A stretch of DNA of 64,000 nucleotides from Ramlibacter rhizophilus (GCF_004681965.1 NZ_SMLL01000004.1:310001-374000); one strand, 5' to 3'. Counted from the stretch's first letter, positions 20,223 to 28,295 are shown. Made by a program: numbers and translations. Notes: generated from the letters alone by a model not told the origin.

Positions 20223-20338
20223 AACACGCACTGAGCCGCTGTTAACGCGCAGGAGAAAAATCCTAAGTCATTGATTTGACTGCATTTTTTTCCCCTAGCA
20301 GACTTTCTCAACACGCACTCAGCGCGCGCTAACGCGCA
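20223..20338. repeat. Pair of imperfect 29-bp direct repeats beside the integrase
   Basis: Two copies, 20223-20251 and 20310-20338, begin AACACGCACT and end AACGCGCA, with a variable middle; 22 of 29 positions agree. They are 87 bp apart and lie between the tRNA end and the integrase gene. This is where arm-type integrase sites or excisionase sites are expected, so that role is proposed by position only. Confidence 0.5.
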
Positions 20339-20400
20339 CAGAGCAGTCGGCGGCTTCTGGCGGAATGTCTGGCGGACTGGAATGCTGTGAAGGGATTGAC

Positions 20401-21681
20401 ATGAAGCTCAATGGCAGGACAGCCAAGCTGCATCTGCTCACGGTTCGGCAGGTGCAATCGGCGGGCGAAGGAGATCACTCAGACGGGGGAGGGCTCATGC
20501 TGCGCGTGCGCGGCGTATCGTCCAGCTGGGTTCTTCGGTACACCTCACCGGCGGGGCGACGGCGCGAGATGGGGTTGGGCGCTGCTAGGCGGAGCAGCTC
20601 AGCGGACGCAGGCGGCAGCCTCGCACTTGCTCGCAAGTTGGCACGTGAAGCGCGCGATCAGGTGCAGGAAGGTCGTGACCCCATTACCGAGCGGGATCAC
20701 CAGCGTGCAGCTGCCCGCGATGCGGAGGAGGCAGCAAGGGCAAAGCAAAAGCGCCAGCACCTTACCCTCTGCCGAGCCGCTCGTGAATATCACGAGCGCG
20801 TCATTGAGCCTCGGCTGTCAAGCAAGCATGCAGCGCAATGGTTGGCTTCTCTGGAGAACCACATGCTGTTGGACACTTGGCACAAGCCCATCGCAGAGAT
20901 TACGCCGGCGGCGCTTCTAGCAGCACTCCAAACCGTGCGCCCCCATGAGCGGGCCCGGAACGTCACCGGCAGCACAGTGCCTGAGACACTCAATCGCATC
21001 CGACAGCGGCTGGACGCGATCTTCGAGGATGCGATCTTTCACGGTCATTGCACGAGCAATCCGGCGGCTGCAATCCGGCGCAAGATGCGGGAGGTGCTCC
21101 CCGCGAGGCGATCAAGACAACTCAGGGCGCTCGAATACCGCGAGGCGCCGACGCTGATGGCTAAGCTAAGGAAGACGCAAGGAGTCTCGGCGCGTTGTTT
21201 GGAACTGGCATTGCTCACAGCTGCGCGCACATCGGAGGTGCTCGGCGCCGAATGGAGCGAGTTCGATTTGGTCGAGAACACGTGGACGATTCCAGCCGAG
21301 CGCATGAAGGCTGGGGAAGCTCACGTAGTCCACCTCTCGGAGGACGTGCGAGAGATCGTGCTTGGACAACGCGGTCTGGATACAGCGCTGCTGTTTCCTT
21401 CTCCCACAAAGCCAGGCAAGCCTATGTCCAACATGGCGCTACTCGCGACGCTGGACCGTCTGAGCGCACGCGCTCAAACAACGGTTCACGGGTTGTGTCG
21501 GGCGACGTTCTCCACCTGGGCATACGACACCGGTGCGGCACGCCCTGACGTAATCGAGGCATGCTTGGCGCACAAGGAAGCGGATCGGGTAAAAGCCGCC
21601 TACAACCGGGCGCAGTTCACGACCGAACGGCGAACTCTAATGGAATCTTGGGCGCGCTTTCTTTTGTCAGGTGACTCTTAG
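20401..21681 (+). CDS. Tyrosine integrase (P4/DUF4102 type)
   Basis: A 426-residue tyrosine recombinase. The N-terminal DUF4102-like arm-binding domain (DGGGLMLRVRGVSSSWVLRY) is followed by a core-binding helical region and the catalytic domain. Catalytic residues are Arg276 (AARTSEVLG), His363 and Arg367 in HGLCRATFSTW, His391 and nucleophile Tyr401 in AAYNRAQF. The start is fixed by GAAGGGA five bases before the ATG. It points away from the tRNA-Ser gene, whose 3' end is the likely attachment site. All key residues are intact, so it may be active. Confidence 0.92.
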   Translation: MKLNGRTAKLHLLTVRQVQSAGEGDHSDGGGLMLRVRGVSSSWVLRYTSPAGRRREMGLGAARRSSSADAGGSLALARKLAREARDQVQEGRDPITERDHQRAAARDAEEAARAKQKRQHLTLCRAAREYHERVIEPRLSSKHAAQWLASLENHMLLDTWHKPIAEITPAALLAALQTVRPHERARNVTGSTVPETLNRIRQRLDAIFEDAIFHGHCTSNPAAAIRRKMREVLPARRSRQLRALEYREAPTLMAKLRKTQGVSARCLELALLTAARTSEVLGAEWSEFDLVENTWTIPAERMKAGEAHVVHLSEDVREIVLGQRGLDTALLFPSPTKPGKPMSNMALLATLDRLSARAQTTVHGLCRATFSTWAYDTGAARPDVIEACLAHKEADRVKAAYNRAQFTTERRTLMESWARFLLSGDS

Positions 21682-21683
21682 CT

Positions 21684-22130
21684 ATGCCTCTCTACTACTA
21701 CGTCGGTCGCGGTACTGAGCTCGAAAGTGATGAGCAGCCTGGATCCGCATGGTTCCGGCAGCCTTCCTTGCTGCTATTTGCAGTCATGCAGCACATGCTT
21801 GTTGACCGAAATTTCGCGGAAGCAGCTGTTCGCGCGATTGTGTCGTTCACAACGCGCGATGCTCGGCTTTCGGAAGTCCTTGAAAAGTGCCAGCGCAAAG
21901 GCAGCTCGGGTCGGCCGCAAGTTCCTTATGAAGACCTTGTCGTATTGCTCGACGTGCACGACTTCGTCCGCCAGCAGCTATCCCGCGAGGACACGCTCCG
22001 CGAATTGGAGCGTATGTTCCATCTTGAAAGAAGAACAATTGAAAGGCGTCTAGCCCGTGCGCGGAAAATGGTGAAAGCAGAAGATCGATGGCCGTATGGA
22101 CTTGAGGCCATGCGGTATCGCGGCGACTAA
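21684..22130 (+). CDS. Hypothetical element protein with possible C-terminal HTH
   Basis: A 148-residue protein starts two bases after the integrase stop, so it is likely co-transcribed. No named domain is recognised. The C-terminal part (REDTLRELERMFHLERRTIERRLARARKMV, split here as two helices) looks like a helix-turn-helix followed by a basic helix, suggesting DNA binding. Base composition matches the integrase rather than the chromosome. It could be an integration accessory protein, but this is a guess. Confidence 0.6.
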   Translation: MPLYYYVGRGTELESDEQPGSAWFRQPSLLLFAVMQHMLVDRNFAEAAVRAIVSFTTRDARLSEVLEKCQRKGSSGRPQVPYEDLVVLLDVHDFVRQQLSREDTLRELERMFHLERRTIERRLARARKMVKAEDRWPYGLEAMRYRGD

Positions 22131-22518
22131 CCTGACCGCCTGCTCTCCAAGGGCCGGAATGTAGGGGCAAGCGCGCGTTGCTGACGCGCTGTATGTCTTG
22201 TTCAGCAGCGGCAGAACGTACATCACGGACCGCCACGCCGCGCACCATTACTGCAGTTGCGCCCAGGCTGGGCAGCGCTCGTGGTATTTCAACTGGCCGC
22301 ACCCGCTCGCGCACAAGTTGCTTGCACCAGGACGGCTGCCGAAATCGCTGTCGGTCTCAACCCATCGATCCCACGATTCACTCAGGCAATGAAGATGCGG
22401 TTGCCGCCCCTCTCAAGTTCGACGACAGAAACCCGAAGATTTTGCCGGTGACAAAGGCTGCACTGGCTCTGATCCTTTCCGCACCGCATGCACGCGCGGG
22501 CATACATCAGGAAGGTGA
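22131..22518. other. Stretch without a supported gene
   Basis: Several short open frames exist on both strands, but none has a recognisable motif, good start site or consistent codon use. It may hold the promoter for the small helix-turn-helix genes that follow. No tRNA, terminator or repeat is seen. Confidence 0.4.
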
Positions 22519-22755
22519 GAGGATGGAGCAAATGAGGCACAACGATCGTCCGAGCTTGCCGCCGGTCTTGGCTGCATCACTGACGAAGACCTCGCCCTAC
22601 TTGCCGACACGGCGGTGGAGATCGTCGCCACGTGGCGCCACCGCGGTGAAGGGCCGGTCTTTTGCAAGGTCGGGACGCGAGCATTTCACAGCCTGGGTGC
22701 CGTGGTGGACTGGATGTACAGGCGCAACAAGCACTCGGCAGAGGCGCAGCGATGA
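22519..22755 (+). pseudogene. AlpA-like small DNA-binding protein lacking a start codon (probable frameshift)
   Basis: An open frame from 22519 to the TGA at 22755 reads convincingly as protein: ITDEDLALLADTAVE, then WRHRGEGPVFCKVGTRA and VVDWMYRRNK. The pattern Trp-Arg-x-x-Gly-x-Gly-Pro-x-Phe-x-Lys-Val-Gly resembles AlpA/excisionase-type winged helices. There is no ATG, GTG or TTG before the conserved part in this frame. An ATG with a good GGTGAGAGG site at 22523 lies in another frame, so a one-base shift near 22560 probably broke the gene. Its stop overlaps the next start as ATGA, which implies former translational coupling. Confidence 0.55.
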
Positions 22756-23087
22756 CGCGCTCGAGTGAATGTGGCAGAAGTGGTGCCTGCGGCCAGGCTT
22801 CCTCAGTCGACGCGTATGTCCGGCGAGGTATCGGTGCAGTGCGGGAGAGTGTTCCACTGCTGCTGCTAACGGAGCAGGAGGCCGCACAGGCGCTTGGCGT
22901 AAGTCATCGCAAGTTCCAAGACTTGCGAGATCAGGACTGGTGCCCAAAACCGATCGTCCTAGGGCCGAGACTGCTTCGCTGGGCGCGGGCGGAACTGGAG
23001 CAAGCAATTGCGAACATGCCACGCCAGGTCACGAAGGCCGAACCACTGCGGGAGCGCATAGATCGCATGAAGCGCACCGCGAAGTAG
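22752..23087 (+). CDS. AlpA/excisionase-like helix-turn-helix protein
   Basis: A 111-residue protein with LLLTEQEAAQALGVSHRKFQDLRD followed by WCPKPIVLGPRLLRWARAELEQAI (written here in pieces of the same winged helix-turn-helix). This is the layout of AlpA-like excisionase or prophage regulators: helix-turn-helix, then a Pro-x-x-Leu-Gly-x-Arg wing and a Trp-containing recognition end. Such proteins control integrase direction or element gene expression. The start ATG overlaps the stop of the preceding broken AlpA-like gene. It lies just before the primase-like gene. Confidence 0.72.
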   Translation: MTRSSECGRSGACGQASSVDAYVRRGIGAVRESVPLLLLTEQEAAQALGVSHRKFQDLRDQDWCPKPIVLGPRLLRWARAELEQAIANMPRQVTKAEPLRERIDRMKRTAK

Positions 23088-23273
23088 CTTAGTGAAAGCG
23101 CGACGCGCAGCGCGAGAAGCTGGCGACTCTGCAGATTTAGTTTCCGCTTTTCTTTGGACCCGACTCGGGCCGTGCAGCTTCTCCCGCGTACTGCAGGCGA
23201 GAGCATCCGAAAGACCCAGCCCGCGCGACGAGGTCGGCTGCTACCAGGGTCGGACTATCCAAAGGTCTCACAC

Positions 23274-24431
23274 ATGATTTACGCACCGGGTCAAGTACTG
23301 CCGCCGAACTTCCCAGGGATTCCGCCCGAGCTGAAAGAGCTGGCGCGATGGCTCGTGTGGCGCGGCGCGAAAGTGCCGTACTTGGCAACGGCCATCAAAA
23401 GCAAGGCTGACGTCACCGACCCAACGTATTGGTCGACATTTGAGCAGGCGCAAACTGCATATTCCGAGGGAGGATACCTGGGGGTTGGATTCGCCTTGAA
23501 CGGCGACGGCATTGTCGGCCTAGACCTCGACAAGTGCGTTGTAGGCGATCAACCAGACGAGCGCGCGCTCTCGCTACTCGAGCGGCTCGGGTGCGGCTAC
23601 ATCGAACGGAGTCCCTCTAACACCGGACTGCGGGCGTTTGGCCGCGCAGAGCTGAACGGCTCCTTCAAAGGAGTTCTTGAAGGGGTGCGATTCGAGGCCT
23701 ACGCAAGCGGCCGCTACCTAACAGTGACCGGGCGTCACTGGAAAAACGGGCCCTTAGCCCCGCTGCAGGGCCTGAACGAGCTACTCACTCAAGCGGAGAC
23801 TCCACAGAAGAGTACAGAGGAGAACAGAAGCAATCCCCCCCGGGAGTTGCTTTCCACCTCTCTGCCATCTCAGTTTTCTCCGTGTCTCTCTGTGGACCAG
23901 GTGGCGCACACCCTCCCTTCTGGCGAGGGCGAGCGCAACCGGCGACTTTTTGATCTCGCTCGACTTGTGAAGGCAGCTATGCCGCATGCCACGCAGGAAC
24001 AGCGCCGTGCCGTCGTCCAGGTCTGGTATCGCATGGCATCGCCGTTTATCGCGACTAAAGAATTCTCGGTCTCCTGGGCGGAGTTCGAGTACGCCTGGAC
24101 TCGCGTGAAGTTCCCCCCCGGACGCGGTCTTGCGGAGTTGTTGAAGGGGGTCGACTTCGAAGCACCGCTACCCGACGACCTCGCCTCTCGCGGTTACATA
24201 GGTCGCGACAAACAACTGATCCACGTCTGCGCAGCGCTGCAAGATGCTCACGGTGACCAACCGTTCTTCTTGTCCGTCAGAACAGCCGGTGTCATCTTGG
24301 GGGTGGATTTCAAGTACGCCGCGCTGATGTTGAAGGCTTTAACGCTGGACGGAGTCCTGACCGTCGTCAAAAAAGGGGTGGGTAAGCAGGCCACTCGCTA
24401 CAAGCTGGTGAGAAGGGTCAATTGTGGGTAG
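23274..24431 (+). CDS. Primase-polymerase-like replication protein
   Basis: A 385-residue protein whose N-terminal ~190 residues look like the PrimPol domain of plasmid and phage replication proteins. LARWLVWRGAKVPY starts it, GIVGLDLDKC supplies the metal-binding acidic pair, and ERSPSNTGLRAFG is the nucleotide-site Ser/Gly motif. YASGRYLTVTGRHW follows. The C-terminal half lacks a Walker ATPase, so no fused helicase is present, though it may contain a winged helix (residues about 335-380). It would prime replication of the element or of an ancestral plasmid. The start follows a weak purine tract. Confidence 0.7.
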   Translation: MIYAPGQVLPPNFPGIPPELKELARWLVWRGAKVPYLATAIKSKADVTDPTYWSTFEQAQTAYSEGGYLGVGFALNGDGIVGLDLDKCVVGDQPDERALSLLERLGCGYIERSPSNTGLRAFGRAELNGSFKGVLEGVRFEAYASGRYLTVTGRHWKNGPLAPLQGLNELLTQAETPQKSTEENRSNPPRELLSTSLPSQFSPCLSVDQVAHTLPSGEGERNRRLFDLARLVKAAMPHATQEQRRAVVQVWYRMASPFIATKEFSVSWAEFEYAWTRVKFPPGRGLAELLKGVDFEAPLPDDLASRGYIGRDKQLIHVCAALQDAHGDQPFFLSVRTAGVILGVDFKYAALMLKALTLDGVLTVVKKGVGKQATRYKLVRRVNCG

Positions 24432-24469
24432 AGGCGGTTCTGTTGATTTTCCTATTGATTTCGCATCGC

Positions 24470-25063
24470 ATGAAAACGAGACAGCTCACAAATCAGTGCA
24501 CGAAGTTGGATATACGTCAGCTTTGTCGGTCGGGTTTTGGCACACCGGGCACAACACTCGAGGTAACTCGTGAACGTGGGCGGGCAGGGCAGATACGCGT
24601 CCTAGTTGAACTGCGCGTGAGCTACCAGGCGACCGTTCGGACGTGGTCACCCTCTCTCACCTGCTTCCCGCTTGAATCCCTGGTCAACGTATTGATAACG
24701 AGCTGCCACTTCGGTGGGCGGCGCCTCTGGTGGCAGTGCCCGAGCCTGGAATGTGGACGGCGGGTTGCGGTCCTGTACGAATGTGACGGGGAGTTCGCTT
24801 GCAGAACGTGTCGTGAGCTCTCCTACAAGTCACAGAGAACTGGCAGAACAGAGCGGCTGAGGCTGGCTGTTGAACGACTCCGGCGCGAAATGGGGTGGCA
24901 GCCGGGAGTCGCAAATGGTGAGGGCCAACGCCAGCCGCGTACTCACCTCAGGACGTACTTGCGGCTACAGGAGCGCTACTTCCAATTGCTGAACGTTTAT
25001 CTCACGGCTGCTAGCGAGTCGCTGCCCATGACCAAAGCTACGCGGATTGGGGAAAGAAAATGA
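24470..25063 (+). CDS. Zinc-ribbon protein of mobile elements
   Basis: A 197-residue protein of unknown function with a four-cysteine zinc ribbon: CPSLECGRRV, then CDGEFACRTCRELSY. Similar proteins (with a Cys-Gly-Arg-Arg-Val and Cys-x-x-Cys-x-x-Leu-x-Tyr pattern) recur in integrated elements of Proteobacteria. I use the ATG at 24470; a GTG at 24422 overlapping the primase gene end would add a hydrophobic 16-residue lead. The stop overlaps the next ATG. Nucleic-acid binding is likely from the ribbon alone. Confidence 0.65.
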   Translation: MKTRQLTNQCTKLDIRQLCRSGFGTPGTTLEVTRERGRAGQIRVLVELRVSYQATVRTWSPSLTCFPLESLVNVLITSCHFGGRRLWWQCPSLECGRRVAVLYECDGEFACRTCRELSYKSQRTGRTERLRLAVERLRREMGWQPGVANGEGQRQPRTHLRTYLRLQERYFQLLNVYLTAASESLPMTKATRIGERK

Positions 25064-25350
25064 GCAAGGACAACATCGCCGTGAAGTCCAGTAGGAAGGT
25101 GGTGGACTCCGGTGCCTCGTACCACAAAGGTTGGCAGGTTCGCGGTTTCCCGCCAACAGCATGTCAGCCCGAGCAGCCTACGGCCGCGAAGCGGAAAGAC
25201 AAACGCAGTGTTATCGGTACATTTTCATCCCGATCGGCTGCGGAGGACTGTCGGGACCTCGCTGCCCGATTCGGATGGCTCGATTTGGAAGTTGTCGAGG
25301 CGAAGAATGATGGTCCGCTGGAGGACAATCTTTGGAGCGAACTGCCATAG
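25060..25350 (+). CDS. Hypothetical element protein
   Basis: A 96-residue protein overlapping the zinc-ribbon gene by four bases (ATGA), so it belongs to the same operon. It is basic at the N-terminus and has a short central region (VIGTFSSRSAAEDCRDLAARFG) with alternating hydrophobic residues. No family is recognised. Base composition agrees with the rest of the element. It is the last apparently intact element gene. Confidence 0.55.
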   Translation: MSKDNIAVKSSRKVVDSGASYHKGWQVRGFPPTACQPEQPTAAKRKDKRSVIGTFSSRSAAEDCRDLAARFGWLDLEVVEAKNDGPLEDNLWSELP

Positions 25351-25794
25351 GTAACTATGGATTTGCAAGGAGACTTGGCGGATCCACCGTCCGCCCAACG
25401 TGACCCGCCTTCGCCTCACGGTCAGCCCTCCCACCTGTTGTCCGCTACGGGTTCCACCTCAGGCACCTCGAGAAGGTTTGCTCTCGGCCAAGAAGCAGAC
25501 CTCAGGCGACGACAGATTCGGGGTGACCCCCGCCAGCTCACTGTGCTCGTCAATGCCCGCAACGTTCAATCGCCGGAATTCCTGGCGCAGCTGCTCTGCG
25601 GCGCTCGCGTCCGCCGCCAGATGCAGCGGTCCGGTCTCGGACAAGACGCCGTCAGGAGTCGGCACAACCGCCGCGTAGGCTGACCGGTGACGCGGGAGAC
25701 ATCGAGAAGGTCGTTCACCAGGCGAGACATGTGCGCGACTCCCGCGCGGTCTCTCCCGCAGTGGCGCTCGTCATTGATGATGTCGCCGACACTG
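25351..25794. other. Gene debris including a histidine-kinase fragment on the minus strand
   Basis: No intact gene is supported here. On the minus strand at 25683-25733 the peptide HMSRLVNDLLDVSRVTG matches the end of the dimerisation helix of sensor histidine kinases, where it stops abruptly. The next minus-strand frame (about 25459-25680) reads plausibly as protein but matches nothing I know. The plus strand gives only low-complexity translations. The GC is higher than in the element genes before it, so foreign and chromosomal pieces seem joined. Confidence 0.4.
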
Positions 25795-26075
25795 CAGACA
25801 GCTACCTGTTCCCCGGTCGGCGTGTTGAGCGGAACCTGTCGGTGCGCCAGTACAGCCGGATCGTGAAGGGCTGGGCGAGCTGCATCGGGCTTGATCAGAA
25901 CAGGTATGGCACGCACTCGCTCCGGCGCACTAAGGCGACGCTGATTTACAAGCGGACCAAGAACATCCGGGCAATCCAGCTGCTGCTCGGTCACACGAAG
26001 CTGGAGAGCACTGTCAGGTATCTGGGGATTGAGGTGGATGACGCACTCGAAATCTCGGAGCAGACGGAGATCTAG
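25795..26075 (+). pseudogene. Truncated tyrosine integrase, catalytic C-terminus only
   Basis: The 93 codons from YLFPGRR to the stop contain the end of a tyrosine recombinase catalytic domain: YGTHSLRRTKATLIYKRT (box II His and Arg), LLGHTKLESTVRYLG (His and nucleophile Tyr) and the ending IEVDDALEISEQTEI. The arm-binding and core-binding domains and the first catalytic arginine are missing. The open frame extends upstream to an ATG at 25731, but those residues are unrelated. It is a different integrase lineage from the one beside the tRNA, so it is a relic of another insertion. Confidence 0.82.
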
Positions 26076-26361
26076 GCCGCTTTCGGCCAGGAGCCGACCG
26101 CTCAAGCGCACCTCAACCCCGAGCACGTTAGGGCCTCGTTCCGACTCGGTCGTCGGGGTGTGAAGCAGGTGTGCAAGCGCGCCGGGCAGCGTACCCAGCG
26201 ACGCAGCTGCCGCTGCACGAGCTTGGCACGAACCATCCAGCCAACTTGTTGAGCCCGCGACCACGCGGACGGGACATCGGTAGCCTCACCGGAGATTGAC
26301 GCCGCGTGCTGCTGGCGTTGGCAGGTGCTGCGTGCCGGCGCGCTGGATTACGCGCTCGGCG
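26076..26361. other. Non-coding stretch before the IclR gene
   Basis: Directly after the integrase remnant comes an inverted-repeat-like GGCCGCTTTCGGCC, then sequence with no supported gene on either strand. It separates the element from the catabolic region and probably holds the element's decayed right edge. Confidence 0.35.
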
Positions 26362-26409
26362 TTGACCAGCGAACTACGCTGTGCATAATGAATTTATGCT
26401 TTGCGTAAA
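26362..26409 (+). promoter_or_regulatory. Promoter and overlapping operator of the IclR/gentisate operon
   Basis: TTGACC (26362-26367), a 16-bp spacer and CATAAT (26384-26389) form a sigma70 promoter. Two inverted repeats overlap it: GCATAA...TTATGC at 26383-26399 and TTTATGC-TT-TGCGTAAA-like halves at 26393-26409. A regulator bound here would cover the -10 and start region, consistent with autoregulation by the IclR protein encoded immediately downstream. Confidence 0.6.
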
Positions 26410-26415
26410 TTGTTG

Positions 26416-27252
26416 ATGCCCAGAGCCACGACGACTCCGCTCACCGCCACGCCGCCCGCGTCGGACCGCGGGCGTGGTCAAAAGGTGCAATCGGCTGAGG
26501 TCGCCGTGACCGTGCTGAAGGCTCTGGCGGCACTGGGCGGGGCCGCAACCCTGACCCGCTTGGCCCTGCAGCTGCAGGAACACCCGGCCAAGGTGCACCG
26601 CTACCTCTCCAGTCTGGTCAGCTCCGGTTTCGTCGAGCAAGACCCGATCACCGCCCGCTACTTCCTCGGCAGCGAGGCGATCTTTCTGGGGCTGGCGGCC
26701 CAGCGGCAGTCGGACGTGCTGCGCCTGTGCACGGCCGAGATTGCGAAGGTGACCGAGGACCTGGGCGTGAGCTGCCTGGTCGCCGTGATGGGCAACCAGG
26801 GCCCGGTGATCGTGCGTTGGGAGGAGCCCGTGCAGGCCATCGTGGTGAATGTACGGGCCGGTTTCGTCATGCCGGTGCTGTGGTCCGCCACGGGACGGGC
26901 TTTCGCGGCTTTCCAGCGTTCGGCCGTGGTCGAGGCGGTGATCACGCGCGAGCTTGCCGCTGCCACCGCGCAGCAGCGCCGCGAACTGCCCGACCGCAAG
27001 GCCGTGGAAGCCATGCTGGCCGGCTACCGGCCGCATGGTTGCACTTGGCTGCGGGACCAACCGCTCAAGGGCGTGGGCAGTCTCGCGGCGCCGGTGTTCG
27101 AGGCGAACGGCCAGGTGGCTGCCGTCGTCGTAGCGCTCGGCGTCGCGGAGACCTTCGACCTACGGCCGGACGGCCCCAATGCGAAGGTGCTGCGGGCGGC
27201 TGCGCAATCGGTGAGCCAGCGACTGGGCCATGCGATGGCCGATGCGAGCTGA
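26416..27252 (+). CDS. IclR-family transcriptional regulator
   Basis: A 278-residue IclR-type regulator. The N-terminal winged helix-turn-helix (residues about 35-95: LTRLALQLQEHPAKVHRYLSS) precedes the GAF-like effector domain ending in SQRLG. It directly precedes the gentisate dioxygenase gene on the same strand, so it probably regulates that module in response to a hydroxybenzoate or gentisate. I use the ATG at 26416; a TTG five codons upstream is in frame but inside the operator palindrome. Confidence 0.88.
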   Translation: MPRATTTPLTATPPASDRGRGQKVQSAEVAVTVLKALAALGGAATLTRLALQLQEHPAKVHRYLSSLVSSGFVEQDPITARYFLGSEAIFLGLAAQRQSDVLRLCTAEIAKVTEDLGVSCLVAVMGNQGPVIVRWEEPVQAIVVNVRAGFVMPVLWSATGRAFAAFQRSAVVEAVITRELAAATAQQRRELPDRKAVEAMLAGYRPHGCTWLRDQPLKGVGSLAAPVFEANGQVAAVVVALGVAETFDLRPDGPNAKVLRAAAQSVSQRLGHAMADAS

Positions 27253-27287
27253 AGGACGACGGCAGTCACGATCCTGAGAGGACGACC

Positions 27288-28295
27288 ATGAACTTCTCCG
27301 AAGACTCTTCTTGCGAGGCTGGCCCGGTCGGCACCGTCGAGGAACTGATCGAAGACATCGCGCAGGTGCACTGCGTCCCTGGCTGGATCCGCCACCCGCG
27401 GCCTCTCATGTGGCCGCGGCCCCGCTCCAGTTTCGTTCCGGCGCATTGGCAGTACTCACGCATCCGGCCTGCGCTCGTAGCGGCCGGCCGTGTGATCGGG
27501 ACCGACCAGGCCGAGCGTCGCAACTTCATTCTGCGCAACCCCGTCGAGGGTAACGACTTCGGCACCACTCGTACGCTGATCGGGGCCTACCAGTCCATCC
27601 TCCCGGGCGAGCGGGCGCGCGCCCACCGCCACTCGCCCCATGCGTTGCGCGTCATCCTCGAGTCACGCGGGTCGTACTCGGTGGTGGACGGACGCAAGCA
27701 CCCGATGGAAACCGGCGACATCGTGCTCACGCCCGGTGGTTGCTGGCACGGGCATGGCCACGAAGGTACGGAGCAGGCGTTCTGGTTCGACTGCCTGGAC
27801 ATTCCCCTGGTGCACCTGCTGGAGCCGATGGCGAGCGAGGAGCATCCGCAGGGCTGGGAAGCCGAGGTGACCGAGGAGGCAAGCTCGGCGATGCGCTTTG
27901 CCTGGGCGGACACGCAGCAGGCCCTGCAGGCCCAGGCCGCTTCCGAAACCCCGGGGCAATCGCGCCTGTTCGGCGCCACCGTGGAACTGCCGGCGCCTTC
28001 CATGCCCACCATTGGCATCAAGGTGCATCGCATGGCGGCGGGTTGGCAGGGCGCGCCCTACCGCCACAGCGCCAGCTCCATCTTTGTAGTGCTGCAGGGG
28101 CGCGGCACGAGCGAGCTCGGAGAGGCCCGCTTCGACTGGGCTTTCGGCGATGTCATCGCAGCACCGATGGCCGTGCCGCTGCGGCACCGGGCCGACAAGG
28201 AGGCGGTGATCGTGGAACTCACCGACGAGAAGCTGATGCGGCACTGCGGCTACTACCGCCTCGAGCTGCTCGAAGCGCAGGGGGGCGCGCAATGA
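27288..28295 (+). CDS. Gentisate 1,2-dioxygenase-family bicupin
   Basis: A 335-residue bicupin of the gentisate / 1-hydroxy-2-naphthoate dioxygenase family. The first cupin shows the iron-ligand pattern HRHSPHALRVIL, with ETGDIVLTPGGCWHGHGHEG giving the third ligand. The second cupin (SIFVVLQGRGTSE) lacks an obvious metal site, as is usual. The enzyme opens gentisate between C1 and C2 to give maleylpyruvate. Its stop overlaps the monooxygenase start (ATGA). The neighbouring 3-hydroxybenzoate 6-hydroxylase-like gene makes gentisate the most likely substrate, but salicylate or hydroxynaphthoate cannot be excluded. Confidence 0.85.
   Translation: MNFSEDSSCEAGPVGTVEELIEDIAQVHCVPGWIRHPRPLMWPRPRSSFVPAHWQYSRIRPALVAAGRVIGTDQAERRNFILRNPVEGNDFGTTRTLIGAYQSILPGERARAHRHSPHALRVILESRGSYSVVDGRKHPMETGDIVLTPGGCWHGHGHEGTEQAFWFDCLDIPLVHLLEPMASEEHPQGWEAEVTEEASSAMRFAWADTQQALQAQAASETPGQSRLFGATVELPAPSMPTIGIKVHRMAAGWQGAPYRHSASSIFVVLQGRGTSELGEARFDWAFGDVIAAPMAVPLRHRADKEAVIVELTDEKLMRHCGYYRLELLEAQGGAQ

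Larger units (their letters stand above)
20208..26380 (+). mobile_element. Integrated element at the tRNA-Ser 3' end (right edge undefined)
   Basis: This stretch has visibly lower GC and different codon use than its flanks. Directly after the tRNA comes a P4-type integrase, then hypotheticals, two small helix-turn-helix genes, a primase-polymerase-like gene and a zinc-ribbon gene, all on the plus strand. No capsid, packaging or conjugation genes are seen, so it resembles a small satellite or cryptic integrative element. A copy of the tRNA 3' end (TCCCTCCTGCTCCGCCA) was not found by eye at the right, so the boundary is set at the composition change before the IclR gene. The right part contains debris. 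Confidence 0.6.

Noticed and set aside
22178-22768. 196-codon plus-strand frame across the small HTH genes
   Set aside because: The translation is low-complexity and overlaps the conserved AlpA-like frame, which reads much better as protein.
23092-23277. Short plus-strand frame before the primase-like gene
   Set aside because: No motif, poor start site and position in a likely leader region; the primase-like start at 23274 is better supported.
25566-26264. 233-codon open frame on the minus strand over the integrase relic
   Set aside because: Most of it is antisense to the well-matched integrase C-terminus; only the short kinase-like stretch at 25683-25733 looks real, so I kept that as debris.
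25351-26415. Copy of the tRNA-Ser 3' end as right attachment site
   Set aside because: I scanned for TTCGAATCCC and CTGCTCCGCCA in and after the element and saw none; the right boundary may be decayed or outside the window.
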